Assembly: GCA_046350375.1 (NCBI GenBank)
Contig: JAXMAO010000001.1
Coordinates: 459,146-523,145, forward strand
From: JAXMAO01 sp046350375
GTDB lineage: Bacteria; Planctomycetota; Phycisphaerae; UBA1845; UTPLA1
Length of the DNA stretch: 64,000 nucleotides
Direction: 5' to 3'
A program made the translations under genes and the position numbers. A model generated the notes under the pieces. The model made no database searches, was not told the DNA's origin, and saw only the letters and a program-made list of their open reading frames with translations. This document shows positions 28,328 to 35,113 of the stretch, in pieces (the stretch's first letter is position 1; each line of letters opens with the position of its first letter).

Positions 28328-29325
28328 CTAGTCCTCCACCGCCGACCAGCGCGATTCATACTGATCCAGCGTCTGCGGCGTGACGATCAGCGGGGCAATG
28401 CGCTCTTCGCGCAGTTGCAGCTCGGCGCCCCGCGCCAGCTCGGTCGCCATCGCCAGCCCGCGCCGCGCGATCTGCACCGCGTCCGGCACCACCACCGCCG
28501 CCGCGGCGCCGCCGCGCAGCCACGCCAGCGCCGCGACCTCGTCGCTGTACAGTACCAGCACCGCGTCGCGCGGCACCACCGGCTGACCGACCGGCCGCGC
28601 CGACACAGGCGCCGCGTCGAGCAGCGCCCAGCCCGCCATCCGCGGATACTTCTCCAGCTCGCGCTGCAGCAGCGCCCGCGCGTCCACCCGGCCGCTCCAG
28701 CTCACCTCGCGCAGCAGCGCCACGCGCGTGGTCGAGAGCAGCTCGTCGCGAAACGCCGTCCAGCGCGCCTGCCGGTGCGGATCGCTGTCGTAGAGCGCCC
28801 CGGCGCCGGCGTCGGCCTGGCTTGACAGCGCCGCCCCCAGCGCCCGGGCCAGCGCCTCGCCGATGTCATGCCCGTCGGTTCCGCAGAAGGCCGCGCGGCC
28901 GCAATCCGGCGAATCACGCCCCAGGAGCACGATCGCCGCCCCGGCGCGACCCAGCACGCCCAGCCGCTCGGCGACCGCGTCTGGATGGTCGGCCCAGACG
29001 CAGATGGCGCGATAGGCCCCCGGATCGATGTCGGCCAGCAGGCGGCTCGAGCGCTCATCGGTCGGCTCCGGCGCGCGACCACCGTCGTCACCGTCCGCCG
29101 CAGCAAGGTGTCGTGCCGCTTCGCGAGCGTGGCGGCCATCGAAAAGGCGCGGTCATGCTGGTGCCGGCCGACCAGCAGAATCGGCGCGCGGCGCTGGGCG
29201 GGCGCCGTTGATTTGCCCCCGCTGTGATCGCATGCCGGGGCGGCCGCCGCCAGCAGCAGCATCGCTCCGCGCAGCGCGCGGCGCGAAGCGCGGCCCGGGT
29301 GTCGCAATGTGAATGCAGCTCTCAT
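28328..29325 (-). CDS. periplasmic solute-binding-like lipoprotein, one frameshift
   Basis: The N-terminus (start 29325) has a charged n-region and lipobox AAPAC, then RAPILLVGRHQHDRAFSMA. The frame breaks near 29085 (one base missing). The rest continues in another frame: YRAICVWADHPDAVAERLGV, VLLGRDSPDCGRAAFCGTDG and ALYDSDPHRQARWTAFRDEL. PRDAVLVLYSDEVAALAWLR follows. This resembles the sugar-binding Peripla_BP_4 fold (cytosolic LacI-like sensor domain relatives), but the ligand is unknown. Repaired length is about 332. SD GGATGAGG precedes the start. It follows the VanZ-like gene and ParA on the same strand with no gap, so it is probably the third gene of that operon. Confidence 0.62.
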
Positions 29326-29328
29326 GCC

Positions 29329-29727
29329 TCATCCGCGCCGGCGCGAACCGAGCGCGGCGGCTATTCCCAGCCCCAGCAGAACGCCCGCCGCGTCCGCCAG
29401 CCAGTCGGTCAACTGGCAGTGCCGGCCGAAATAGGGCTGCGTCAGCTCGTCGAACGCCCCGTAGCCCAGGAACACGGCGAACCAGGCCGCATAGGCCACC
29501 GCCCGCGGACGTGACGCCGCGTCGAAGAAGCGGCCGCGCTGCGCCCAGACGCAAACCCAGGCCAGCGCCGCGTACGAGCCGCCGTGCAGCAACGTGTCGG
29601 GCAGGTGAAACGACCAGCGGCTCGCCTGTGCGGGGGGCAGATGGGTGACGGTGAAGAGCGCCAGCCAGTACGCGATCCAAACCGGGCGGCGCCACGAGCG
29701 AATCGCGGGCGGCCGGGCGTCGCTCAC
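29329..29727 (-). CDS. VanZ-like membrane protein
   Basis: 132 residues with four hydrophobic segments, the size of a single VanZ domain. Features: VWIAYWLALFTVTHLPP, LPDTLLHGGSYAALAWVCVW, FAVFLGYGAFDELTQPYFGR and DWLADAAGVLLGLGIAAAL. The acidic DELTQ motif is the VanZ hallmark. The GTG start at 29727 overlaps the parA stop (GTGA), a sign of translational coupling. A larger two-domain relative lies at 24099. The role of VanZ proteins in exopolysaccharide loci is not known. Confidence 0.8.
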   Translation of the reverse strand: MSDARPPAIRSWRRPVWIAYWLALFTVTHLPPAQASRWSFHLPDTLLHGGSYAALAWVCVWAQRGRFFDAASRPRAVAYAAWFAVFLGYGAFDELTQPYFGRHCQLTDWLADAAGVLLGLGIAAALGSRRRG

Positions 29728-30626
29728 GGCGCGGCGGCCCCCGCGCGCTGCGGCTCGGCCGGCTCTCCGTCGGGCGGCGGCGCGACCGGGCGGCGCGGCC
29801 GATCGGCGACGACCGCTGCATCGACCGGCCCGGCGGCGGGCGCGTCGCTCAGCAGTTCGTCGGCCAGTGCCAGGTAATCCTCCGCGCCGTGGCTGCGCGG
29901 CGCGTAGCCGAAGATCGACTGCCCGTAGCTCGGACACTCGGCGAGCTTCACGTTCCGCCGGATGCGGGTGTCGAAGATGCGGGCCGCCTCCCACGGCAGG
30001 TTGGTGCCGCGGGCCGCGGAGAGGTAGCGCGACAGGTCGTCGACCACCTCGCCGGCCAGCTTGGTGCCCGACTCGTACATGCACATCACCAGTCCCATCA
30101 CGCGCAGCCCGGGGTTGATGCGCTTGCCGACCCGCGCGACCGTCTCGAACAGCCGCCCGACCCCCTGCAGCGCCAGGAAGTGCGGCTGCAGCGGCACCAG
30201 CACCTCGCGCGCGGCGCACAGCGCGTTGAGCGTCAGTACGCCCAGCGACGGCGGACAGTCGATCAGCGCCCAGTCGAACGGCAGCGGCTCGGCCGCCAGC
30301 GCATCGCGCAGGATCATCTCGCGCCCGATGGCGGTCGCCAGCTCGACCTCGGCGCCGGCCAGGTCGAGCCGCGTGGGGATGGCCGCCAGCCGATCGGCGA
30401 TCGGGCGGATGACCTCGCGCGGTGCGACCGAGTCGGCGAGGATCTCGTAGGTGCCGGGGCCGGGTTCGCGGGCGTCGAAGCCCAGATGGGCGGACAGATG
30501 GGCCTGCGGATCGAGATCGATCAGCAGGCAGCCCTGGCCGCGCTGCGCCAAGGCCGCGCCGAGGTTGACGGTCGTGGTGGTCTTCCCCACGCCGCCCTTC
30601 TGGTTAATGACCGCGATGCATCGCAT
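29724..30626 (-). CDS. ParA/Soj-type ATPase without ParB
   Basis: 300 residues. The deviant Walker A KGGVGKTTTTVNLGAAL and DLDPQAHLSAHLGF lie at the N-terminus, with DWALIDCPPSLGVLTLNALC (Walker B) further on. These are Soj/ParA signatures. The last 45 residues are Pro/Ala/Asp-rich (DAAVVADRPRRPVAPPP), an added tail. No parB follows; the next two genes encode a VanZ-like protein and a binding-protein-like lipoprotein. Orphan ParA proteins often position surface machinery, which would suit its place at the end of the envelope region, but this is inference. The start MRCIAVINQKGG is chosen because it puts the P-loop at the usual distance. Confidence 0.9.
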   Translation of the reverse strand: MRCIAVINQKGGVGKTTTTVNLGAALAQRGQGCLLIDLDPQAHLSAHLGFDAREPGPGTYEILADSVAPREVIRPIADRLAAIPTRLDLAGAEVELATAIGREMILRDALAAEPLPFDWALIDCPPSLGVLTLNALCAAREVLVPLQPHFLALQGVGRLFETVARVGKRINPGLRVMGLVMCMYESGTKLAGEVVDDLSRYLSAARGTNLPWEAARIFDTRIRRNVKLAECPSYGQSIFGYAPRSHGAEDYLALADELLSDAPAAGPVDAAVVADRPRRPVAPPPDGEPAEPQRAGAAAP

Positions 30627-30682
30627 GGAGGGCACGCATCCTGCGTCGAACGCCTGGGCGGACTCCCTTGCCGGCGGGCGAA

Positions 30683-30711
30683 ATGATACCCCGCGCCGGC
30701 GGCGGGTCCAA
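30683..30711 (-). promoter_or_regulatory. sigma70-like promoter of the parA operon
   Basis: On the minus strand, TTGGAC (30706-30711) and TATCAT (30683-30688) are 17 bp apart. The predicted start near 30676 leaves a leader of about 50 nt before ATG 30626. The spacing and both hexamers are good for a GC-rich genome. It would drive parA, the VanZ-like gene and the binding-protein-like lipoprotein together. Confidence 0.55.
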
Positions 30712-30819
30712 TCGAAATCGGTGCCCGGGGGCGGCGGGCGGCGAATGCGGCGGCGTAACGGCGAGGACAGACCTGCGGCGGTGAACTGGAGGCGGCGGAT
30801 GAGGACTCGACGCGGGCGC

Positions 30820-30861
30820 AAAAAAAATGGAAGGTGCTGCCGTGGCGTGAGCACCCTCCAT
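30820..30861 (-). terminator. intrinsic terminator of the microprotein gene
   Basis: On the minus strand ATGGAGGGTGCT pairs with AGCACCTTCCAT (12 bp, one G-T wobble) around an 11-nt loop and is followed by a run of eight T. It lies about 65 nt past the microprotein stop. A second, imperfect hairpin (30871-30897) lies between the stop and this terminator. Together they end a transcript of roughly 190 nt. Confidence 0.85.
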
Positions 30862-30925
30862 TACAGCCAGGAGTCCCGCCTGAATCAGGTCGGGCTCCCG
30901 ATCCGCGCGTATCGCGCGAGATCGG

Positions 30926-30985
30926 CTACTTCTTCTTTTTCTTCTTGGCTGATTTCTTCTTCGCGGCGCCTTTCTTCTTAGCCAT
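30926..30985 (-). CDS. 19-residue lysine-rich microprotein
   Basis: The peptide is MAKKKGAAKKKSAKKKKKK: 13 Lys of 19 residues, no acidic or aromatic residue. A near-perfect SD (AAAGGAGGTGA) lies four bases upstream of the ATG. A promoter (TTGACA-N16-TACACT) and a strong terminator frame the gene, so it is a self-contained unit of about 190 nt. The composition resembles the Lys/Ala tails of histone H1-like bacterial proteins, so DNA, RNA or ribosome binding is possible; nothing more can be said. It is too short for routine gene calling. Arguments for a real gene are the SD, the promoter and the terminator; the sequence itself is low-complexity. Confidence 0.7.
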   Translation of the reverse strand: MAKKKGAAKKKSAKKKKKK

Positions 30986-31014
30986 GAGCGTCACCTCCTT
31001 TCTATAGCTGGCAG

Positions 31015-31042
31015 AGTGTATGAAGCGCCCGCGCCGTGTCAA
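31015..31042 (-). promoter_or_regulatory. promoter of the microprotein gene
   Basis: On the minus strand TTGACA (31037-31042), a 16-bp spacer and TACACT (31015-31020). The -35 is perfect and the -10 matches four of six. Transcription would begin near 31008, about 22 nt before the start codon, immediately followed by the SD. Confidence 0.75.
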
Positions 31043-31099
31043 CACAATTCCGCGCGGAAAACGCTCCTATCTCTCTTTCGGCGTTTCGACCGCGCGATC

Positions 31100-31795
31100 A
31101 TGATGGATCGCATGTCCGACCGGTCGTCGTCGCCCCGCTGCGATGCCATCATCTTCGACCTCGACGGCACGCTCGCCGATACGCTCGCCGACATCGCCGC
31201 CGCGCTCAACGATGCGCTGACCGCCCTCGGACGCGACGTGGTGCACACCGTGCAGGTCCGCACCTGGGTCGGCGAAGGCCTGCCCACGCTCTGCCACCGC
31301 GCCTGGCCCCAGGCCGGACCGGCCGACGCGGAACGCCTGATCGCCGCCGCCCGGACCGCCTATGACGATCATTTCCTGGTCCAAACCCGGCTTTACCCCG
31401 GCGTCGAGGAGCTGCTCGACGCGCTGGGCCGCGCCGGCGTTCCCGCCGCGGTGCTCTCCAACAAGCCGCACGACCTGACGGTCCGCACCCTGGAGGGGCT
31501 GCGGATCGCCGACCGCTTCGCCGTCGTCCGCGGCTATCGCAACGAGCGCGACAAGAAACCCGCCGCCGAGCCGGCGCTCGAGATCGCCCGCGCGATGGGG
31601 ATCGAGCCGGCCGCGGTGGCGTTCGTCGGCGACGGCGTGGTCGATATTGCGACCGCCCGCGCCGCCGCGATGGTGCCGATCGCGGTCACGTGGGGTTTTC
31701 GATCACGCGACGAGCTGCGCGCCGCGGGGGCGGAGTGGTTCGTCGATCGACCGGCCGACGTGCTGCGATTCGTGCGGCCAGCCGATGCGAAATGA
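31100..31795 (+). CDS. HAD-family phosphatase, phosphoglycolate-phosphatase type
   Basis: 231 residues. Motif I is IIFDLDGTLADTLADIAAAL; motif II is VLSNKP; motif III and IV are the Lys in DKKPAAEPALEIARAMG and VAFVGDGVVDIATARAA. The cap region (WVGEGLPTLCHRAWP) fits the Gph/YieH group. Motif IV reads GDGVVD instead of the usual GDSxxD, but the Asp residues remain. Three in-frame ATGs (31100, 31103, 31112) are all possible; none has a clear SD. It is convergent with pyrK with a 4-bp gap. Gph removes 2-phosphoglycolate; the true substrate is not certain. Confidence 0.8.
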   Translation: MMDRMSDRSSSPRCDAIIFDLDGTLADTLADIAAALNDALTALGRDVVHTVQVRTWVGEGLPTLCHRAWPQAGPADAERLIAAARTAYDDHFLVQTRLYPGVEELLDALGRAGVPAAVLSNKPHDLTVRTLEGLRIADRFAVVRGYRNERDKKPAAEPALEIARAMGIEPAAVAFVGDGVVDIATARAAAMVPIAVTWGFRSRDELRAAGAEWFVDRPADVLRFVRPADAK

Positions 31796-31799
31796 AGAT

Positions 31800-32720
31800 T
31801 TACCAGATGATTCGCGTGGCGTCGAACACCGGCCCCTGCGTGCAGCAGAGGTCGTAGGCAAAGCCGGGCGGCGCGCCCGCGTGGACCTTCACCACGCACG
31901 ACTGGCAGGTGCCCATGCCGCACGCCATGACGCGCTCGAGACAGGCGTAGCACGCCATGCCGTGCGCCGCGCACAGCGCCGCCACGCCGCGCATCATCGC
32001 CTCGGGACCGCACGTGCAGACGGCGGCGTTGCGCAGCACTTCGCCGCCGCGCGCCAGACCCTCCAGCGCCGTCACCACCGTGCCGCGCAGCCCGAGCGAG
32101 CCGTCGTCGGTTGTCACGATCAGCGGCGTGTTGCACGCAGCAAAGGCCGGCGCAACCAGCGCGGGTTCGCCGCGCGGCGACGGCTCGGCGGACAATTTCA
32201 GCGGCAGCAGATCGCCGGACCGCGCCCCGCAGATCGCCAGGGCCGCCCGGCCGGTCGCGTGCAGCCGTTCCGCCAGCCACAGCAGCGGCGGCAGCCCGAC
32301 GCCGCCGGCGACCAGGATGACGCGCGCGAAGGCATCGAGCGGCGGAAAGGGACGCCCCAGCGGACCGATGAGGTCGATTGCGTCGCCGGGCTGAAGGTGT
32401 GAAAGAAAGCGCGTGCCGGGACCGACCACGCGCCCGATCAGATCGAGCGCCACGCGGTTGCGTTCGCGCCGCAAACCGGCGATGCTGAAGGGGCGTCGCA
32501 GGAGCGGGGCGCCGTCGCGCGAGCCGGCCGCGCTTTCGCCGGAGTGGCCGCCCGCGGATGCCAGACGCGCGCAGCCGACCTGCACGAACTGCCCCGGCTC
32601 GGCCGCGGGAAACTCGGGCATGTGAAATGTGATGCGGAAGTGTTCGCGGCAGAGGCTCTCTGCGTCGGCCACGACGGCCCGAAAGAGCCCCCGAATCGGC
32701 GGAGATGGCGCGGGCGCCAT
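31800..32720 (-). CDS. pyrK: dihydroorotate dehydrogenase electron-transfer subunit
   Basis: 306 residues. FAD part: FRITFHMPEFPAAEPGQFVQ and PLLRRPFSIAGLRRERNRV. NAD(P) part: RVILVAGGVGLPPLLWLAER. C-terminal 2Fe-2S site: CGMGTCQSCVVKV and YDLCCTQGPVFDA, the PyrK cysteine signature (C-x4-C-x2-C, then C). PyrK passes electrons from PyrD to NAD+. No pyrD is adjacent. The ATG at 32720 has AGGA nine bases upstream; a TTG at 32762 would place the start inside the terminator hairpin and is less likely. It sits directly behind a promoter and a leader with an intrinsic terminator, so its expression is probably attenuated. Confidence 0.88.
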   Translation of the reverse strand: MAPAPSPPIRGLFRAVVADAESLCREHFRITFHMPEFPAAEPGQFVQVGCARLASAGGHSGESAAGSRDGAPLLRRPFSIAGLRRERNRVALDLIGRVVGPGTRFLSHLQPGDAIDLIGPLGRPFPPLDAFARVILVAGGVGLPPLLWLAERLHATGRAALAICGARSGDLLPLKLSAEPSPRGEPALVAPAFAACNTPLIVTTDDGSLGLRGTVVTALEGLARGGEVLRNAAVCTCGPEAMMRGVAALCAAHGMACYACLERVMACGMGTCQSCVVKVHAGAPPGFAYDLCCTQGPVFDATRIIW

Positions 32721-32760
32721 GCGGGTCGTCCTGCGGCGGCCGGCGGAGCGGGCGCGCGAC

Positions 32761-32804
32761 AAAAAAATACCTCCGGAAACGAACCCGTGTTCATCTCCGG
32801 AGGT
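32761..32804 (-). terminator. intrinsic terminator in the pyrK leader
   Basis: On the minus strand ACCTCCGGA pairs perfectly with TCCGGAGGT (nine bp) around an 18-nt loop and is followed by AT and seven T. It lies 40 nt upstream of the pyrK start codon and about 75 nt downstream of the predicted transcription start. It can act as an attenuator for pyrK or end a small RNA. Confidence 0.75.
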
Positions 32805-32880
32805 GCGCCACGGCTGAAATCAGCCGAATGTCGTGGCGGTTGCCGCTGTGTTGTTGGGCCGCGATGGAGATCATCGCCGC
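32768..32880 (-). ncRNA. candidate leader RNA or sRNA upstream of pyrK
   Basis: From the predicted start near 32880 the minus strand gives about 110 nt before the terminator. It contains a near-perfect hairpin CGGCTGATTTCAGCCG at about 32813-32828, outside which GCCA and TGGC can pair. The terminator hairpin follows. No good open frame with an SD lies in it. Pyrimidine genes are often controlled by leader attenuation in other bacteria, but I do not recognise a PyrR-binding or other named riboswitch motif here. An independent sRNA is equally possible. Confidence 0.45.
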
Positions 32881-32885
32881 GGCGG

Positions 32886-32915
32886 AATATAGCCGAGGAA
32901 AAAAGCGCGTGTCAA
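32886..32915 (-). promoter_or_regulatory. promoter upstream of the pyrK leader
   Basis: On the minus strand TTGACA (32910-32915), 18-bp spacer, TATATT (32886-32891). Both hexamers are close to consensus. The spacer contains a run of six T. Transcription would start near 32879. This promoter drives the leader with its terminator and, if read through, pyrK. Confidence 0.72.
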
Positions 32916-33265
32916 CGCGAAAGCTCGACCGATGCACGACGTGCACAAGACATGTAACATATTTAACAATAACGGTTTACATTTGATGACATTGGTGATT
33001 GACGATCGTCATTCGCGCGATAGACGGATTTGTCGCAACTCGCCGCGCGCCATGAACTTCGAGCTGTCGCACGATCGGGGATCGCGCAGGGATAATGATA
33101 TAACGTTATTTTCGATAATATGTTACACTCATGCCGGCTGCCGCGGGCGCTTCCGGCGCTCGCCGCACGACCGCGCATCGGCCCGACGCCGGGCGGTTGC
33201 CAGCAGCCGCCGGACAACTTCTCACAGCCTGTCGCCGCATAGTCCCACGGGGGCCGATCGCCACC
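32916..33265. promoter_or_regulatory. AT-rich regulatory island upstream of ffh
   Basis: 350 bp without a convincing gene, much richer in A+T (32946-33005 and 33090-33130) than the rest of the window. It contains inverted repeats TGCACG-A-CGTGCA (32933-32945), TGACGATCGTCA (perfect, about 32999-33010) and ATAACGTTAT (33100-33109). A TACACT hexamer at 33124-33129 could be the -10 of ffh; no good -35 is present and the last palindrome lies about where it should be, so an activator site is conceivable. The final 130 bp return to high GC and form the ffh leader. Confidence 0.4.
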
Positions 33266-34708
33266 ATGTTTGACGCACTGTCGGAACGGCTTTCGGGTGT
33301 GTTTCAGAAGATCCGCGGTCGCGGGCGGATCACCGAGGCCAACGTCGCCGAAGTGATGCGCGACATCCGCACGGCGCTGCTCGAAGCCGACGTGCATGTC
33401 GACGTCGTCCGCCAATTCCTCGACGACGTGCAGGCCAAGGCGCTGGGCGCCGAGGTGCTCAAGTCGCTCAGCCCCGACCAGCTCATGGTCAAGGTTGTCT
33501 TCGACGAGCTGGTCCGGCTCATGGGGCCGGTCGATTCGCGCATCCCGTTCGTCTCGAACCCGCCCACCATCATCCTCATGGCGGGGCTGCAAGGCTCCGG
33601 CAAGACCACCACCTGCGCCAAGCTGGCGCGCTACTGCCGCGAGAAGGGCAAGAAGCCGCTGCTGGTCGCCGCCGACCTGAAGCGCCCGGCCGCCATCGAC
33701 CAGCTCGAAGTGCTCGGCCAGCAGCTCGACGTGCCGGTGCACGCCGAGCGCGACCACCAGAACCCGGTGCGCGTCTGCCGCAACGGGCTGCTGGCGGCGC
33801 AGAAGAAACTGCTCGACGTGGTGCTGCTCGACACGGCCGGCCGGCTGGCGATCGACGAAGAGCTGATGAAGGAAGTCGCCGCGGTCGCCGAGGCCACCCG
33901 CCCGCACCAGATCTACCTCGTGCTCGACGCCATGACCGGCCAGGACGCCGTCAACACCGCCAAGCGGTTCAACGAGCGGCTGGAGCTGGACGGCGTGATT
34001 CTCACCAAATTCGACTCGGACACGCGCGGCGGCGCGGCCCTGTCGGTCAAGCACGTCACCGGCAAGCCGATCAAGTTCGTCGGCGTGGGCGAGAAGCTCG
34101 ACCGGCTGGAGGAGTTCCACGCCGACCGCGTGGCCGGGCGCATTCTGGGCATGGGCGACATCCTGTCGCTGGTCGAACACGCGCAGAAGCAGGTTGACGC
34201 CGATGAGGCGAAGCGGCTCGAGGCCAAGATGGCCAAGGGCAACATCACGCTCGACGATTTCATCGCGCAGATGGAAAAAGTGACCAGCGGCCGCTCGCTG
34301 AAGGACCTGGTGAAGATGATTCCCGGCGTCGGCGCGATGATGAAGGACGTCGAGTCCGACATCGACGAAGGCGAAATCGTCCGCATGCGCGCCATCGTGC
34401 AGTCGATGACCCCGCGCGAGCGGACCGACCCCAACCTGCTCGACGGCTCGCGCCGCCGGCGGATCGCCCGCGGCAGCGGCACCGACCCGGAGGACGTGAG
34501 CGGACTGGTGAAACAGTTCCTCACCATGCGCGACGCCATGAAGCGCATGGCGGGCATGTCGATGCTCGAGCGCATGAAGTTCTCCAGCCAGCTCGCCCAG
34601 ATGTCGATGGCCGGCGGACGCATGCCCAAGCTCAAGGGCTCGACCGGCAAGTCGTTCGTCCGCAGCACCAAGGACAAGCGCAAGGACCGCAAGCGCAAGA
34701 GCCGCTAG
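33266..34708 (+). CDS. ffh: signal recognition particle protein Ffh
   Basis: 480 residues. N domain at the start (MFDALSERLSGVFQKIRGRG), then the G domain: GLQGSGKTTTCAKLARY (G1), DTAGRLAIDEELM (G3), LTKFDSDTRGGAALSV (G4) and GVGEKLDRLEEFHADR (G5). The methionine-rich M domain follows (FLTMRDAMKRMAGMSMLERM, PGVGAMMKDVE). The Lys/Arg-rich C-terminus ends RKDRKRKSR. It binds 4.5S RNA and targets membrane and secreted proteins. The ATG at 33266 gives the standard N-terminus; a longer in-frame extension is not supported. SD is weak (GGGGGCC). No frameshift is present. Confidence 0.97.
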   Translation: MFDALSERLSGVFQKIRGRGRITEANVAEVMRDIRTALLEADVHVDVVRQFLDDVQAKALGAEVLKSLSPDQLMVKVVFDELVRLMGPVDSRIPFVSNPPTIILMAGLQGSGKTTTCAKLARYCREKGKKPLLVAADLKRPAAIDQLEVLGQQLDVPVHAERDHQNPVRVCRNGLLAAQKKLLDVVLLDTAGRLAIDEELMKEVAAVAEATRPHQIYLVLDAMTGQDAVNTAKRFNERLELDGVILTKFDSDTRGGAALSVKHVTGKPIKFVGVGEKLDRLEEFHADRVAGRILGMGDILSLVEHAQKQVDADEAKRLEAKMAKGNITLDDFIAQMEKVTSGRSLKDLVKMIPGVGAMMKDVESDIDEGEIVRMRAIVQSMTPRERTDPNLLDGSRRRRIARGSGTDPEDVSGLVKQFLTMRDAMKRMAGMSMLERMKFSSQLAQMSMAGGRMPKLKGSTGKSFVRSTKDKRKDRKRKSR

Positions 34709-34788
34709 GCGCGGCGGTCAACGTCATTTCGCGCTGGCGATCCGGTCCGTGGTTCTCCGAGGTCCGCCGTTGCGGTCGGGTCAACGCC

Positions 34789-34883
34789 GGCCGGCCCGGC
34801 CCGGCCAGCAGCAGCGCCAGCACAACCCCAGTCGAGACCAGCCCCTGCTTCGCGAGCCTGAACAACGAACCCTGCTTCGGCAG
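34789..34883 (-). pseudogene. remnant of a third PEP-CTERM gene (signal peptide only)
   Basis: On the minus strand about 95 bp match the signal-peptide region of the PEP-CTERM gene at 36475: GSLFRLAKQGLVSTGVVLAL against GSLSKLAKQGLVSIGFALAL. The similarity stops about where the mature part would begin. On its upstream side it abuts the stem-loop repeat at 34884. No start codon or mature protein remains. It marks the end of a decayed third cassette copy. Confidence 0.6.
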
Positions 34884-34951
34884 GTAGGGTGGGTCACCGC
34901 AGGTGACCCACCGTCGCTGAACCCGTGGGTCGCAGCAGCGACCCACCCTAC
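34884..34951. repeat. 68-bp element with terminal inverted repeats and two hairpins
   Basis: The ends GTAGGGTGGGTC (34884-34895) and GACCCACCCTAC (34940-34951) are perfect 12-bp inverted repeats. Inside are two further perfect hairpins: GGGTCACC-GCA-GGTGACCC (34891-34909) and GTGGGTCGC-AGCA-GCGACCCAC (34925-34946). It sits between the remnant PEP-CTERM signal peptide and the truncated small gene at 34952. The GGGTGGGTC motif resembles short dispersed palindromic repeats common in planctomycete genomes. No transposase gene is nearby. Confidence 0.75.
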
Positions 34952-35023
34952 TCAGCTGATGTTCGAGTAGGTCAGTGCGCTCAGGGCCCAGATCAGGATG
35001 GCGCCAATCTGTGTGCGAGTCAT
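34952..35023 (-). pseudogene. truncated copy of the small secreted-protein gene at 35983
   Basis: The open frame reads MTRTQIGAILIWALSALT and then YSNIS before a stop. Its first 18 codons match the gene at 36384 (MTRTQIGAILIWVLSALT), after which the sequences diverge exactly where the tandem repeat ends and the 68-bp element lies. Only a signal peptide remains. The start has a conserved upstream region, so it may still be transcribed with the PEP-CTERM gene before it. Confidence 0.65.
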
Positions 35024-35113
35024 GATCGAACCTCCCTTGGTTCGGCGCGCGGATTCCCCGGGGCGACCTCCGTCGCCGGTTATGAGGTTGGAAACACCGT
35101 AGAAGAAACGAAC

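Noticed and set aside
32932..33273. 113-codon frame in the ffh upstream region
   Set aside because: It has mixed composition crossing an AT-rich and a GC-rich part, no SD and no similarity I recognise. The region looks regulatory.
34884..34951. The 68-bp palindromic element as a simple terminator
   Set aside because: It lacks a T-tract on either strand and has nested hairpins plus terminal inverted repeats, which fit a repeat element better.
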